Source of the DNA: Sporolactobacillus kofuensis
GTDB taxonomy: Bacteria; Bacillota; Bacilli; Bacillales; Sporolactobacillaceae
Reading direction: 5' to 3'
Assembly (NCBI RefSeq): GCF_042660205.1
Contig: NZ_JBHSTQ010000006.1
Coordinates: 62,001 to 126,000, forward strand
DNA: 64,000 bases
A program made the translations under genes and the position numbers. Shown here one piece after another: positions 8,914 through 17,402 of the stretch. The notes beneath the pieces were generated by a model that was not told the DNA's origin, did not search any database, and saw nothing but the letters and a program-made list of their open reading frames with translations. Within the stretch, counting starts at the first letter, position 1; each line of letters opens with the position of its first letter.

Positions 8914-9114
8914 AAAGCTTATATTGTTCGTAAGGAGGAGGTTTTATACATCGTAAATAGATTTAATATTAATACTATTTAACTCGTTTCAAACTGTCCA
9001 GTATTTTACTGTTATTAGAAAAAATAGTTCAGATCGTCTTCTATTCTATGTCACTGTGCGAACAAGAGATCAATAGATTATTCGAAGCAAAATTATTCAA
9101 GAGGTGAATCTTAA

Positions 9115-10551
9115 TTGGAAACTAAATACGATCCTAGCCTTTATAATTACGACCTCGCTCCAGTGAAAAAAGAACATAAAACATGGACGTGGATAAATTT
9201 TACAACGATTTGGATGGGCATGATTCATAATATCGTTGCTTGGGAAACTGCAGGAAGCTTAATCATGTTAGGCATGAGTGTCTGGCAAGCATTATCCGCT
9301 GTCATTATCGCTAATATAGTTCTTATCAGTGCGATGTGGTTGAATAGTGTCGTTGGTGGAAAATACGGCATTCCATTCCCGGTAATTATCCGAGCTGCCT
9401 TTGGTCATAAAGCAGCGCATATTCCTGTTGTCTTACGCGCATTTGTTGCCATTTTTTGGTTCGCCGTTCAGGCCTACGCAGGGAGTGCCGCTGTAAATGC
9501 TATATTTGGTGCACTGATCCCCGGATGGAACGGTTTATCAAAGTTTCATCTCGTCGGTATGGGTCTGAACAGTGCCATTGCAGTTGTTCTTTTCTGGCTC
9601 CTACACATGTGGATTGTTTCCAAAGGAATGCATCGCATTAAGATTTTTGAGCTTTGGGCAGGACCTTTGGTCATCATACTAGGTATCATCTTAGTCATTT
9701 GGTCCATTAATGTGTCCCATGGTTTAGGACCGCTTTTCGAACAGCCGAGCAAATTATCTTCATCACAATTTTGGACCATATTCCCAGTTTCCGTTACAGG
9801 ACTTGTTGGTGTTTGGGCAACATTAGTTCTGAATATTTCCGATTTCACTCGTTTTACGCGTAGCCAGAAGGACCAGGCAGTTGGCCAGTTTATTGGTTTG
9901 CCCGGTACCGCAATTGCCTTTGCGCTAATGAGCATCATTACTACTTCTGGTACAGTTGTTGCATTTGGAAAAGCTATTTGGAACCCAGTTACATTACTAC
10001 AAAAATTTGATAACCCATTTCTTCTATTTTTCGGAGCAATCGCATTGATTATCATTACCTTGTCCGTCAATATTGCAGGAAATGTTGTTTCACCCGGTTA
10101 CGACTTAGTTAACCTTTTCCCTAAAAAGTTAAACTTTGTGAAAGCCGGAAATATATCTATTATTCTCTCCCTATTCTTTGTTCCTTGGTTATGGTTCAAT
10201 AATGCCGGCGTAATTCTCACGGTTATGGGAGCTGTCGGTGGCGCCCTTGGCCCTGTCGCTGGAATTATGTTTGCCGATTTTTATATCGTACACCATCGGC
10301 ATTACGAAATTAACAGCTTTTATTTAAAAGACAGTGAGTATTCGTATAGCCACGGATGGAATTACAGCGCGTTGATTGCGATGGCAGTCGGAACGATTAT
10401 TTCTCTAATCGGTTTATTTGTTCCAACGCTTAAACCTCTTTATTCTTATTCATGGTTTCTTGGCGTCGGAGCCGGGTTTATCATCTATGCGCTGCTGATG
10501 AGAAATACAGAAAATAAAACAAAAGTGCGGGAAGTTTCCCCTGCAAAATAA
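9115..10551 (+). CDS. NCS1-family nucleobase/allantoin/hydantoin:cation symporter
   Basis: A 478-residue membrane protein with about 12 hydrophobic helices. It has the NCS1 N-terminal pattern PVKKEHKTWTWINFTTIWMGM, then PFPVIIRAAFGHKAAHIPVVLRAF and GALGPVAGIMFADFYIVHHRHY. Members import uracil, cytosine, allantoin or hydantoins with Na+ or H+. TTG at 9115 is the start, with AGAGGTG 8 nt upstream. It is a separate unit from the catabolic operon but carries the same TnrA-like box and GntR-type operator. It therefore probably imports the N-heterocycle or ureide degraded by those enzymes. Confidence 0.92.
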   Translation: METKYDPSLYNYDLAPVKKEHKTWTWINFTTIWMGMIHNIVAWETAGSLIMLGMSVWQALSAVIIANIVLISAMWLNSVVGGKYGIPFPVIIRAAFGHKAAHIPVVLRAFVAIFWFAVQAYAGSAAVNAIFGALIPGWNGLSKFHLVGMGLNSAIAVVLFWLLHMWIVSKGMHRIKIFELWAGPLVIILGIILVIWSINVSHGLGPLFEQPSKLSSSQFWTIFPVSVTGLVGVWATLVLNISDFTRFTRSQKDQAVGQFIGLPGTAIAFALMSIITTSGTVVAFGKAIWNPVTLLQKFDNPFLLFFGAIALIIITLSVNIAGNVVSPGYDLVNLFPKKLNFVKAGNISIILSLFFVPWLWFNNAGVILTVMGAVGGALGPVAGIMFADFYIVHHRHYEINSFYLKDSEYSYSHGWNYSALIAMAVGTIISLIGLFVPTLKPLYSYSWFLGVGAGFIIYALLMRNTENKTKVREVSPAK

Positions 10552-10592
10552 TCTAATGCGCATATATAGAAAAAGGACTTTTGACTAAATGC

Positions 10593-10628
10593 AAAGAGCT
10601 GTGGGGTGATGCGCCCACAGCTCTTTTT
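10593..10628 (+). terminator. Intrinsic terminator after the NCS1 gene
   Basis: The hairpin AAAGAGCTGTGGG / CCCACAGCTCTTT with a T-run is nearly identical to the hairpin at 4159-4197. Confidence 0.9.
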
Positions 10629-10686
10629 GATTTTCATTTTGCGGCCGATTAGGATTGGGACAAATTATCGCGAGAAGGAGACACAA

Positions 10687-11006
10687 ATGAGGTGGAACCG
10701 GACAAAAATGATGCCGAACGGGACAATTATTAATCGGATTCGGACACTTTTCACTCCGAACCGGACAAGTCGGACGGAACGGGACAATAATGCTACGGAA
10801 TCGGACAAAAACGTGATCGAACCGGACACTTTTCACTCCGAACAGGACAAAAATCAAGCGGAATCAGACACTAATCAGGCCGAACCGGACAAGTCGGGCA
10901 GAACAGGACAATAATGCTTCGGAAGCGGACAAAAACGTGATCGAACCGGACACTTTTCACTCCGAACAGGACAAAAACCAAGCTGAATCGGACACTTTTT
11001 CATCTA
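10687..11006. repeat. Tandem array of 21-bp monomers (CGGACA type) with a 124-bp higher-order unit
   Basis: Fourteen or so monomers starting GAACCGGACA, GAATCGGACA or GAACAGGACA. Most are 21 bp and every sixth is 19 bp (GAACCGGACAAGTCGG...). The block beginning at 10777 recurs at 10901, exactly 124 bp later (5x21+19). It lies between the convergent NCS1 and levB genes. Short ORFs through it are repeat translation only. Confidence 0.92.
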
Positions 11007-11073
11007 ATTGAGACATTCAGCATTTTGGCTCGGTCATCCCACCTCCCGCTTAACACATCGCTCGAGCTACGTA

Positions 11074-12630
11074 TTATTGCAGGATTGATCGGAATTTTTT
11101 TATCTCAATAGTTTTAAATGTGCTCGTTCCGCCTTCGGAAAATAAGCTGATTCCTTGGTCGTTAAGATGTGGAAATACTTCATCGCTAAAAACGGTTTGC
11201 CCATCATCGACAAATACTTCGATGCTGGTCTTGTCGACGAAAATTTTCAGATGAACCTGTTTTTTATCGGAAGGAATCGCAACTCGACTTTCTACACTTT
11301 TGTTACTTTTATCTGGTTGGCCGGTGAACGCACGATTCACGTAGATGTAGCCACCTTTTACAAAAACACCGACATCAATATGCCGCGTTTTGTCTTTGGA
11401 TTCGCGTAGTCTGAGTCCGACATTTTGTGCATCTGACCAGGAAAGATCGGCATCAAGCTGATAGGCGTCCCCTTGCACATCAAGTGTCTTGACTCCTTCC
11501 ACATGTTGCGTATCCAAACGTTTCGTTGACTCCGTCATTTTCTCTAAACCAGGAAGTGGCTGTGATGCCAAGCTGTATTGCCCAGCCCGATGGATCAACC
11601 GAATCCGGCGTACAATCGAATTCGCCCCGTTGAAATCTTCTTTCAACGTTGGCGTGTTATTCGGATAATCCCAATTATTCATCCAGGCAATCGCATAGCG
11701 TGCCTTCAACTTATCCGAAGCGCGGCCATCTTCAAACGTGACGCCTGCATACCAGTCAAAGCCATGATCGAGCCATTGGGGTTCCTCATTATCAGGCTTA
11801 AACGTTTTCCCATCAAAGCTGCCTGTCCAGTAGGCATACGTGTTCGGCAATCCGGCTGCCTTTCCGTTTGCACTTGCGCCGAGTACCCACTTGACCTTTC
11901 CATCATCGGCACGCAGCTGAAAGAGATCCGGGCATTCGACAATACCAATATTCTGAGTAAAAAAGCCACTGACATACTGCCATTCTTTTAAATTGTTCGA
12001 TGTGTAAAAGCCAATCTTTGCTCCTTCAGCAAGCAGCATGATCCATTGGTTGCGCTCGGCATCCCAAATAATTTTCGGATCTCTAAAATCCTTAACTCCC
12101 GGATTCGGCAACACAGGATCATCACCATAGTTCTTAAATGTTTTTCCTTGATTCGAGCTATACCAAAGAAACTGTTCTTGGTCACCATTTGCCGGCGGTT
12201 GTGTCACAATCGCGACCAACGCATGCTTTCCTAAGCCCGCAGTGTTGTGCACGTCGCGGACAACCGAACCTGTCCAAATATCACCGTTTTTGTTTGTATA
12301 TTTCGGAATTGCCACGCCTTCATCTTTCCAATGAATGAGATCCTTGGAGATCGCATGGCGCCACTCCGTCCCGTTTCCTTTTGGATAATCACGATTGTAC
12401 AGGTAATAGTAGTGATAATATCCGTTAAAATAAATTGGCCGCTGTGGATCATTCATCCACTTATCCGGAACGGTAAAATGATAAACCGATCGATACGTCT
12501 GCTTCTTTTTTTCTATCACTGGTTTTTCCTTTGGTTGGAACAATCCGGAGAATAAAATAATGATGGTTAAAATGAGCAAACTCAGCGTGACGAGGCTGAC
12601 TACTACAAAAAATTTCTTTTTCAATTCCAC
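11074..12630 (-). CDS. levB: Levanase LevB (GH32, levanbiose-producing type), membrane-anchored
   Basis: A 518-residue GH32 enzyme that closely resembles B. subtilis LevB (YveB, 516 aa). The nucleophile Asp61 lies in KWMNDPQ, the RDP motif is residues 183-185 and the acid/base Glu232 is in VECPDLF. Residues 7-31 form a single N-terminal membrane helix after a Lys-rich start, and a C-terminal beta-sandwich (IEVFVDDGQTVFSDEVFP) follows. The GTG start at 12630 has GGAGGG 8 nt upstream; further N-terminal codons lack a binding site. It lies 114 bp downstream of sacB, so cells make levan and trim it outside the cell. Confidence 0.93.
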   Translation of the reverse strand: MELKKKFFVVVSLVTLSLLILTIIILFSGLFQPKEKPVIEKKKQTYRSVYHFTVPDKWMNDPQRPIYFNGYYHYYYLYNRDYPKGNGTEWRHAISKDLIHWKDEGVAIPKYTNKNGDIWTGSVVRDVHNTAGLGKHALVAIVTQPPANGDQEQFLWYSSNQGKTFKNYGDDPVLPNPGVKDFRDPKIIWDAERNQWIMLLAEGAKIGFYTSNNLKEWQYVSGFFTQNIGIVECPDLFQLRADDGKVKWVLGASANGKAAGLPNTYAYWTGSFDGKTFKPDNEEPQWLDHGFDWYAGVTFEDGRASDKLKARYAIAWMNNWDYPNNTPTLKEDFNGANSIVRRIRLIHRAGQYSLASQPLPGLEKMTESTKRLDTQHVEGVKTLDVQGDAYQLDADLSWSDAQNVGLRLRESKDKTRHIDVGVFVKGGYIYVNRAFTGQPDKSNKSVESRVAIPSDKKQVHLKIFVDKTSIEVFVDDGQTVFSDEVFPHLNDQGISLFSEGGTSTFKTIEIKKFRSILQ

Positions 12631-12695
12631 GTGTATAACCCTCCAAATGAATCCGTGATGCCTCTCCATCCTTACATAAAATGCCCATAAAAAAA

Positions 12696-12723
12696 GAAAA
12701 TGTCGCATATTCTCGACATTTTC
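12696..12723 (-). terminator. Terminator between sacB and levB
   Basis: The stem GAAAATGTCG / CGACATTTTC is followed on the minus strand by seven T. It may be partial, so levB could be reached by read-through. Confidence 0.75.
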
Positions 12724-12743
12724 TACAATTCTTGCTATTAATT

Positions 12744-14204
12744 TCAATCTTCGACAGTCAGCTGACCTTGATCCAGAGTACGATCTGGAACCACCGATGT
12801 TCTCGAGCCTTGAAGGTTTACAAGGAAGCTTGGTGCGAACGTTGCATGATGGTCATCAAATGTCCCTCTGTTGGTCATATAGCTTGTAATCACGACTTTG
12901 TTTCCCTTTGTTTGCGGAATTGCAAAATGAGAATACGTCCAAGTGACATCGCTCTGATCGAGATCCATGTGCAACACGAGCCCGCTACCGTTAAGTGGGT
13001 GGTAGGTTCCGGTGAGTGCGTTCGAGACAAACCCGAGCATATACACGTCTTTGTCGCCAATGCCGTCCACAGTCATTTTCGCTCCACGTGAATCGGTAAA
13101 GAGATACCATTTTCCGTTCTTCTTGAACACATTTGCGCGTTCAATTTCATCGGTTACCGTATTCGAAGTGAGCAACGGCTTCATTACTTTTTTCAACGTA
13201 TAATCATCGTTCAGCTCGATAATGCCTAATGCACCATTAGCAAAGGATGCAAGATTCTTCTTCGAGCTGTTCAGTAATGCTTTTCGTTCTTTTTGGAAGA
13301 AGTTCAAGTTCCCGCCGTAATAGGCGCGATTATTCAGCTGATCATCACCTTGATAACCGACTTCGGTTCCGGTGTTTGCTTCAAAAACGAGGTATTTATG
13401 CCCATTATCTTCAACATAATGCGGATCACGTAATGTGTGGTTATCCGCAGACTTATCACCAGCTACAAATTGGTCTACCGTCTGATAGTATTTGCCGTCC
13501 CCGTCAAAAATCGACTTCAAATCTTCGATACCGTCTACCTTTAACGTATCCGCGTCCGGTTGAGAAAGATTAATTTGTGCCGTCGTCAAGGTTTGTTTTC
13601 CATAAAGCTTGTTGCTTTCATCCATTGGGTGACGGTCAGTATAGAAAAGCCGTACATTGCCGTCCGAAGTTAGTGTTGCTGATCCGGACCATTCTTCCGC
13701 CTGGTTTTTCAGAATCGGATCGTTCGCATTCAGGTGATCATCCGCCTTAAATACTTTACCGGCATTCTTCCAGCTATCAATGGATGTTTCACCTTTCTTT
13801 TGGTAGAACAGATAGATGAACGTATCATTGCTTACTTTGGGATCACCGGCAAGTGCGAAAACTATAGTATAGCCTTTATAATTGGCAACTGTTCCATCCG
13901 CATTTTGCAGAGGCCAGCTGTCCCAAACATCTAGATCAATGTCATTTCCATCTTTATTTTTACCGACTGCTGACGGTAGATTCTCTATTGTTGATTCATC
14001 GAATTCCGGCACTTGGAATCGCTCATCTTCCTGCTGATCCGAAATTTTACTCATATCGAATCGTGTGAGATGTGAGAGTCCATAAGATTTGTCATAGCCC
14101 AAATCATCACTTTGCTTTGCCGACACATGCCCCGTGCTGCCAAACAAGAACGTTGTAGCCAATGCGACAGCAGCGGTCTGTTTTACGAGTTTTCCCATCA
14201 TCAT
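12744..14204 (-). CDS. sacB: Levansucrase SacB (GH68), secreted
   Basis: A 486-residue secreted fructosyltransferase that turns sucrose into levan and glucose. The signal peptide is about residues 1-29, with a hydrophobic core and likely AxA cleavage at VSA. GH68 catalytic residues are all present: nucleophile Asp95 in VWDSWP, RDP at 259-261 and acid/base Glu355 in DEIERANVF. The start is the first of three consecutive ATGs, behind GGGAGAGG. The longer in-frame extension upstream lacks a binding site. No B. subtilis-type RNA antiterminator element is evident; a perfect palindrome at 14415-14430 is the best operator candidate. Confidence 0.96.
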   Translation of the reverse strand: MMMGKLVKQTAAVALATTFLFGSTGHVSAKQSDDLGYDKSYGLSHLTRFDMSKISDQQEDERFQVPEFDESTIENLPSAVGKNKDGNDIDLDVWDSWPLQNADGTVANYKGYTIVFALAGDPKVSNDTFIYLFYQKKGETSIDSWKNAGKVFKADDHLNANDPILKNQAEEWSGSATLTSDGNVRLFYTDRHPMDESNKLYGKQTLTTAQINLSQPDADTLKVDGIEDLKSIFDGDGKYYQTVDQFVAGDKSADNHTLRDPHYVEDNGHKYLVFEANTGTEVGYQGDDQLNNRAYYGGNLNFFQKERKALLNSSKKNLASFANGALGIIELNDDYTLKKVMKPLLTSNTVTDEIERANVFKKNGKWYLFTDSRGAKMTVDGIGDKDVYMLGFVSNALTGTYHPLNGSGLVLHMDLDQSDVTWTYSHFAIPQTKGNKVVITSYMTNRGTFDDHHATFAPSFLVNLQGSRTSVVPDRTLDQGQLTVED

Positions 14205-14414
14205 GTATACCTCTCCCTGTTGCATTTTTGAAGAACACGCTCTTCCGAAACTGAACAAACCTCTTTGAGCTTGCTTCTCTCTATTTGTGGCTTCGGTTAA
14301 CGCATGTCCTCTTCTTAATCAGCATTGATTCTGCTGATGCGCCTTACTCAGAATACGGGGAATCCGGTACCCAAGTCAATCTAACAAATGAAACAAATTC
14401 GCCTAGTTTTCCAC

Positions 14415-14430
14415 ATGGAATCGATTCCAT
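14415..14430. promoter_or_regulatory. Perfect 16-bp palindrome upstream of sacB
   Basis: ATGGAATCGATTCCAT is its own reverse complement and has the AATCGATT core typical of LacI-family sugar regulators. It lies about 210 bp upstream of sacB. A 14-bp sequence, TAGGTCTTTAGTAT, occurs just after it and again near 14600. No regulator gene is adjacent. Confidence 0.5.
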
Positions 14431-14659
14431 CATAGGTCTTTAGTATTGTGCATTATTGCATTTATTACAATTCTAGCTCTCTTAAAAATAAAAAGTGTGG
14501 CGCTTTAAAAGCATCTATTAAAGCCTTTGTTTAAAATGAAAACGCAATCTCTAATTATTAGCTAATTATTGAATTTATATTACACAATTGTAAATTCAAT
14601 AGGTCTTTAGTATCGGGTTAGACGTGGTAGATTGGGATAATTTACTTGTGAAAAATTGG

Positions 14660-14771
14660 CCTGATATCGATATGCGCATTGATCTCGATTTTTCGCACAT
14701 TGGATCCACATTTTTGCGCATTAAACCAGACATTTCGCGCATTAACCCTGGCCTAATCCGCGCACAAAAAA
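14660..14771. repeat. Tandem 21-bp monomers (ATGCGCRAAA type), locus 1
   Basis: Read on the minus strand, at least three exact 21-bp monomers start AATGCGCGAAATG, AATGCGCAAAAATG and AATGTGCGAAAAATC. The monomer AATGCGCAAAAATGTGGATC occurs in near-identical form in the arrays at 20118 and 33023. It sits beside the htpX terminator. Confidence 0.8.
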
Positions 14772-14794
14772 CCGCATGGCTATACCATGCGGTT
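14768..14794 (-). terminator. Terminator of the lemA-htpX operon
   Basis: The hairpin AAACCGCATGG / CCATGCGGTTT, read on the minus strand, is followed by a T-run. Confidence 0.88.
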
Positions 14795-14805
14795 TCATTA
14801 CTTTT

Positions 14806-15696
14806 TTACATTGCTTTGAGCCGTTCAATTCGGCTTTCAATCGGAGGATGGGTTGCAAACCAATTGGTTTTCTTGCGATTCTTACCAAAAGGGTTAGAAA
14901 TGTACATCGATGCGGTAGCGTCTTTCACATGGTTCATGCCTTGTGAATCGCTACTGATTTTTGTTAACGCATTGATCAGTCCTTGTGGATCGCGTGTCAG
15001 TTCGACGGCCGATGCATCGGCTAGATATTCGCGATTTCGCGATACAGCAAGCTGAACAAATTGAGCAACGAGCGGCGCAAGGATGATCAGCACCAGTGCA
15101 ATCACCATGAATATCGGATTCGATTTGTCATTGTTGCGCTTATTACTGCGGCCGCCGCCCCAGAAAAACATCCGTTGACCAATATCGGCAATCACAACAA
15201 TCACACCAACGAGCGCAATACAAAGCGTCATCAGCCGGATATCATAATTTCTAATATGCGAAAATTCATGAGCGGTCACTGCGGCAATCTCTTCACGATT
15301 CAACCGCTCCAAAAGTCCGCTCGTGAATGCGATTACGCTGGATTCCGGCTTCATACCTGTCGCAAATGCATTCGGTGACGGATCATCGACAATGTAAATT
15401 TTCGGCATTGGAACATGAGCTGCGAGTGCCAGCTCTTCGACCACGTTGAACACCATTGGATTGTCGCTTTTTTTAATCTCATGCGCCCCCGCCATGCTCA
15501 GCACCTGCGCCTTCGCACTCGCAAAGGTGATTGGAACGTAAAAAGCGAGCACACCTGCAGCAATTATTGGACCGGAAATCAAGTCACCATTTAGAAAATA
15601 GCCGACTGCCCAACCGATCGCAAGCACAAGCAGACAGAAAAAAGTAAGTAGTACCAAGGTCTTGCGTTTATTTTGTTGAATTTGTTGATAGAGCAT
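14806..15696 (-). CDS. htpX: Membrane zinc metalloprotease HtpX
   Basis: A 296-residue M48B protease that degrades damaged membrane proteins. Two N-terminal membrane helices (about 12-34 and 42-62) precede the catalytic domain. That domain contains SPNAFATG and the zinc motif HEFSH (residues 143-147); the third ligand Glu is in NREYLADASAVE. Two further hydrophobic helices surround 152-215. The length is normal for the Bacillus/Streptococcus type. It lies 12 bp behind lemA, the usual pairing, and both share one terminator. Confidence 0.95.
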   Translation of the reverse strand: MLYQQIQQNKRKTLVLLTFFCLLVLAIGWAVGYFLNGDLISGPIIAAGVLAFYVPITFASAKAQVLSMAGAHEIKKSDNPMVFNVVEELALAAHVPMPKIYIVDDPSPNAFATGMKPESSVIAFTSGLLERLNREEIAAVTAHEFSHIRNYDIRLMTLCIALVGVIVVIADIGQRMFFWGGGRSNKRNNDKSNPIFMVIALVLIILAPLVAQFVQLAVSRNREYLADASAVELTRDPQGLINALTKISSDSQGMNHVKDATASMYISNPFGKNRKKTNWFATHPPIESRIERLKAM

Positions 15697-15708
15697 GAGC
15701 AGCCTCCG

Positions 15709-16254
15709 TTAAAACGTTACCTTAGGCACATCACGTTCTGCCTCGGGAATTGTGAGCAACTCTTCTCTCTGAAAGCCAAACATCTTCGCGATAATGTTAC
15801 TTGGAAATGATTCACGTTTGATGTTATAGTCTTTCACTGTTTTGTTATACAACTGACGTGAATAAGCCACTTTATTTTCAGTCGTTGCCAGTTCTTCCTG
15901 TAAACTCAGGAAATTTTGGTTTGCTTTCAGATCCGGGTAGGATTCCGCCAAAGCAAAGATGGATTTCAACGCACTTTCGATTTGGTTGTCTGCTTCAATT
16001 CTTTGCTGCGGCGTCCCGCTGACCAGACCGTTCCGAGCTTGAACCACTTGATTCAGTGTTTCTTTCTCATGCTTCGCATAGCCTTTGACCGTCTCCACCA
16101 AGTTTGGGATCAGATCATGACGTCTTTTCAACTGAACATCGATCTGGCTGAATGATTCCTGCACCCAGTTGCGCAGCTTCACCAGACCGTTGTATTGCGC
16201 AATAAAATAGATCACGATAATTGCAACGATTGCAACACTAATCCATGTCATCAT
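15709..16254 (-). CDS. lemA: LemA family protein
   Basis: 181 residues: one N-terminal membrane helix (WISVAIVAIIVIYFIAQYNG), then a helical bundle with the family signature QIDVQLKRRHDLIPNLVETVKGYA. LemA proteins are anchored in the membrane with an exposed coiled domain, and their function is unclear. It is first gene of the lemA-htpX operon, with GGAG upstream. The adjacency to htpX is widely conserved and supports a shared envelope-stress role. Confidence 0.95.
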   Translation of the reverse strand: MMTWISVAIVAIIVIYFIAQYNGLVKLRNWVQESFSQIDVQLKRRHDLIPNLVETVKGYAKHEKETLNQVVQARNGLVSGTPQQRIEADNQIESALKSIFALAESYPDLKANQNFLSLQEELATTENKVAYSRQLYNKTVKDYNIKRESFPSNIIAKMFGFQREELLTIPEAERDVPKVTF

Positions 16255-16481
16255 AGGTCTTTTCTCTCCTTTTTATATCCCATGCTAAATCAAGTATAGC
16301 ATCAAACCATGAATAACTATGTGATTATCGAGATGATTTACACATCTTGGTAAAAGGCTAACGCATGAGCCTTTCAAAACCTTTGATGGTGTCTGCTTCT
16401 CGTTTCCTAATTAAGGAATTCAGATGTAAAATAAGATAAGACGTATCTCACAGAGGACTAAGTACAAGGAGAAATAAAACG

Positions 16482-17348
16482 ATGGATCATCCACGAGCTT
16501 TCGGCAGATTTATTTTCCGATTTGGACACGTATTCCGGACATCGGCCTATATTCAATGGGGCCATTCAAGTCGATCGTTAGGTGCTGTGCTAATGCTCAA
16601 CCCAGGTTCTGCGCAGTTCGAACAAACAAATCCGAAGTTGGATGCCCAACTGAGAAAATACGGAGCGGCGATGGGTCCGATCAAAGAAGACCCGACCATC
16701 GCACAACTGACTAAATTGGTTCATGAACTTTATCGTGGCCATCCGTCCGGTACTCTTCAAATCTATAATTTGTTTCATCTCCAAGCAGCGAAATCCGCAG
16801 ACGCGATTGCTCTCTTTGAACAGTTCGTTAACGAACATAAGCTTATGCTCACCGAATCGCTTGCGACCAAGGATGAATTGCAGCGGCATCCTTGGATGCT
16901 GATCGGGTGGGGCATCCGATCACACTCGTCATGGCATAACCTTGAAGAAATAAAGAAACTTTGGCTCGAACAAATCAAAGCTGCCGGCATACTCACCTTC
17001 GGTAAACGAAATGCCCGAGGTGATTACTACCACCCATGTCCACAACTTCAAGCACAGAAAGACAAACTAACGAGCGAATTGAAAGAGCTCTTCGATACAA
17101 AAGTAAAGCCCTTTATTCCTTATGAAGAATTTGTTCAGCATCGCTATACGGTACTGAAGTGGAATGGCAAGAGTGATGTAGATGCCCAGTTCATTGTTAA
17201 GGACAATACGAAAAATGTGCAGTGTGTCTTTGTTCAGGGCCATGAACCCGTCTGGTTTCACTTAGAACTGGACAAAGATCCCGCAGTCTCGCATTGGCAT
17301 AACGATCAAATGAGAAGTGTTGATGATTTGCGGGGACTTGTTCCTTAA
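16482..17348 (+). CDS. DUF1643 domain protein
   Basis: A 288-residue cytoplasmic protein. The N-terminal half has the DUF1643 pattern: SLGAVLMLNPGSA, then IYNLFHLQAAKSADAI and WMLIGWG. The C-terminal half (about 180-288) is unfamiliar and rich in charged and aromatic residues. The start has AAGGAG 9 nt upstream. The family has no known activity; members often occur beside mobile or restriction genes, but no such neighbour is seen here. It converges on the phosphatase gene across a short terminator. Confidence 0.78.
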   Translation: MDHPRAFGRFIFRFGHVFRTSAYIQWGHSSRSLGAVLMLNPGSAQFEQTNPKLDAQLRKYGAAMGPIKEDPTIAQLTKLVHELYRGHPSGTLQIYNLFHLQAAKSADAIALFEQFVNEHKLMLTESLATKDELQRHPWMLIGWGIRSHSSWHNLEEIKKLWLEQIKAAGILTFGKRNARGDYYHPCPQLQAQKDKLTSELKELFDTKVKPFIPYEEFVQHRYTVLKWNGKSDVDAQFIVKDNTKNVQCVFVQGHEPVWFHLELDKDPAVSHWHNDQMRSVDDLRGLVP

Positions 17349-17369
17349 TCCCAATCCGCTTATAAGAAA

Positions 17370-17396
17370 AATGGATGTAGTCTTCCATCATCCATT
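17370..17396 (-). terminator. Hairpin between convergent genes
   Basis: The stem AATGGATG / CATCCATT has a T-rich tail on the minus strand, so it probably ends the phosphatase transcript. Confidence 0.6.
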
Positions 17397-17402
17397 CATC
17401 GA

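Noticed and set aside
9546..10070. 174-codon ORF antisense to the NCS1 gene
   Set aside because: It is a shadow of the well-supported membrane protein on the other strand, without a start signal.
10606..10914. 102-codon ORF after the NCS1 gene
   Set aside because: It starts in the terminator hairpin and runs through the CGGACA array; it has no binding site.
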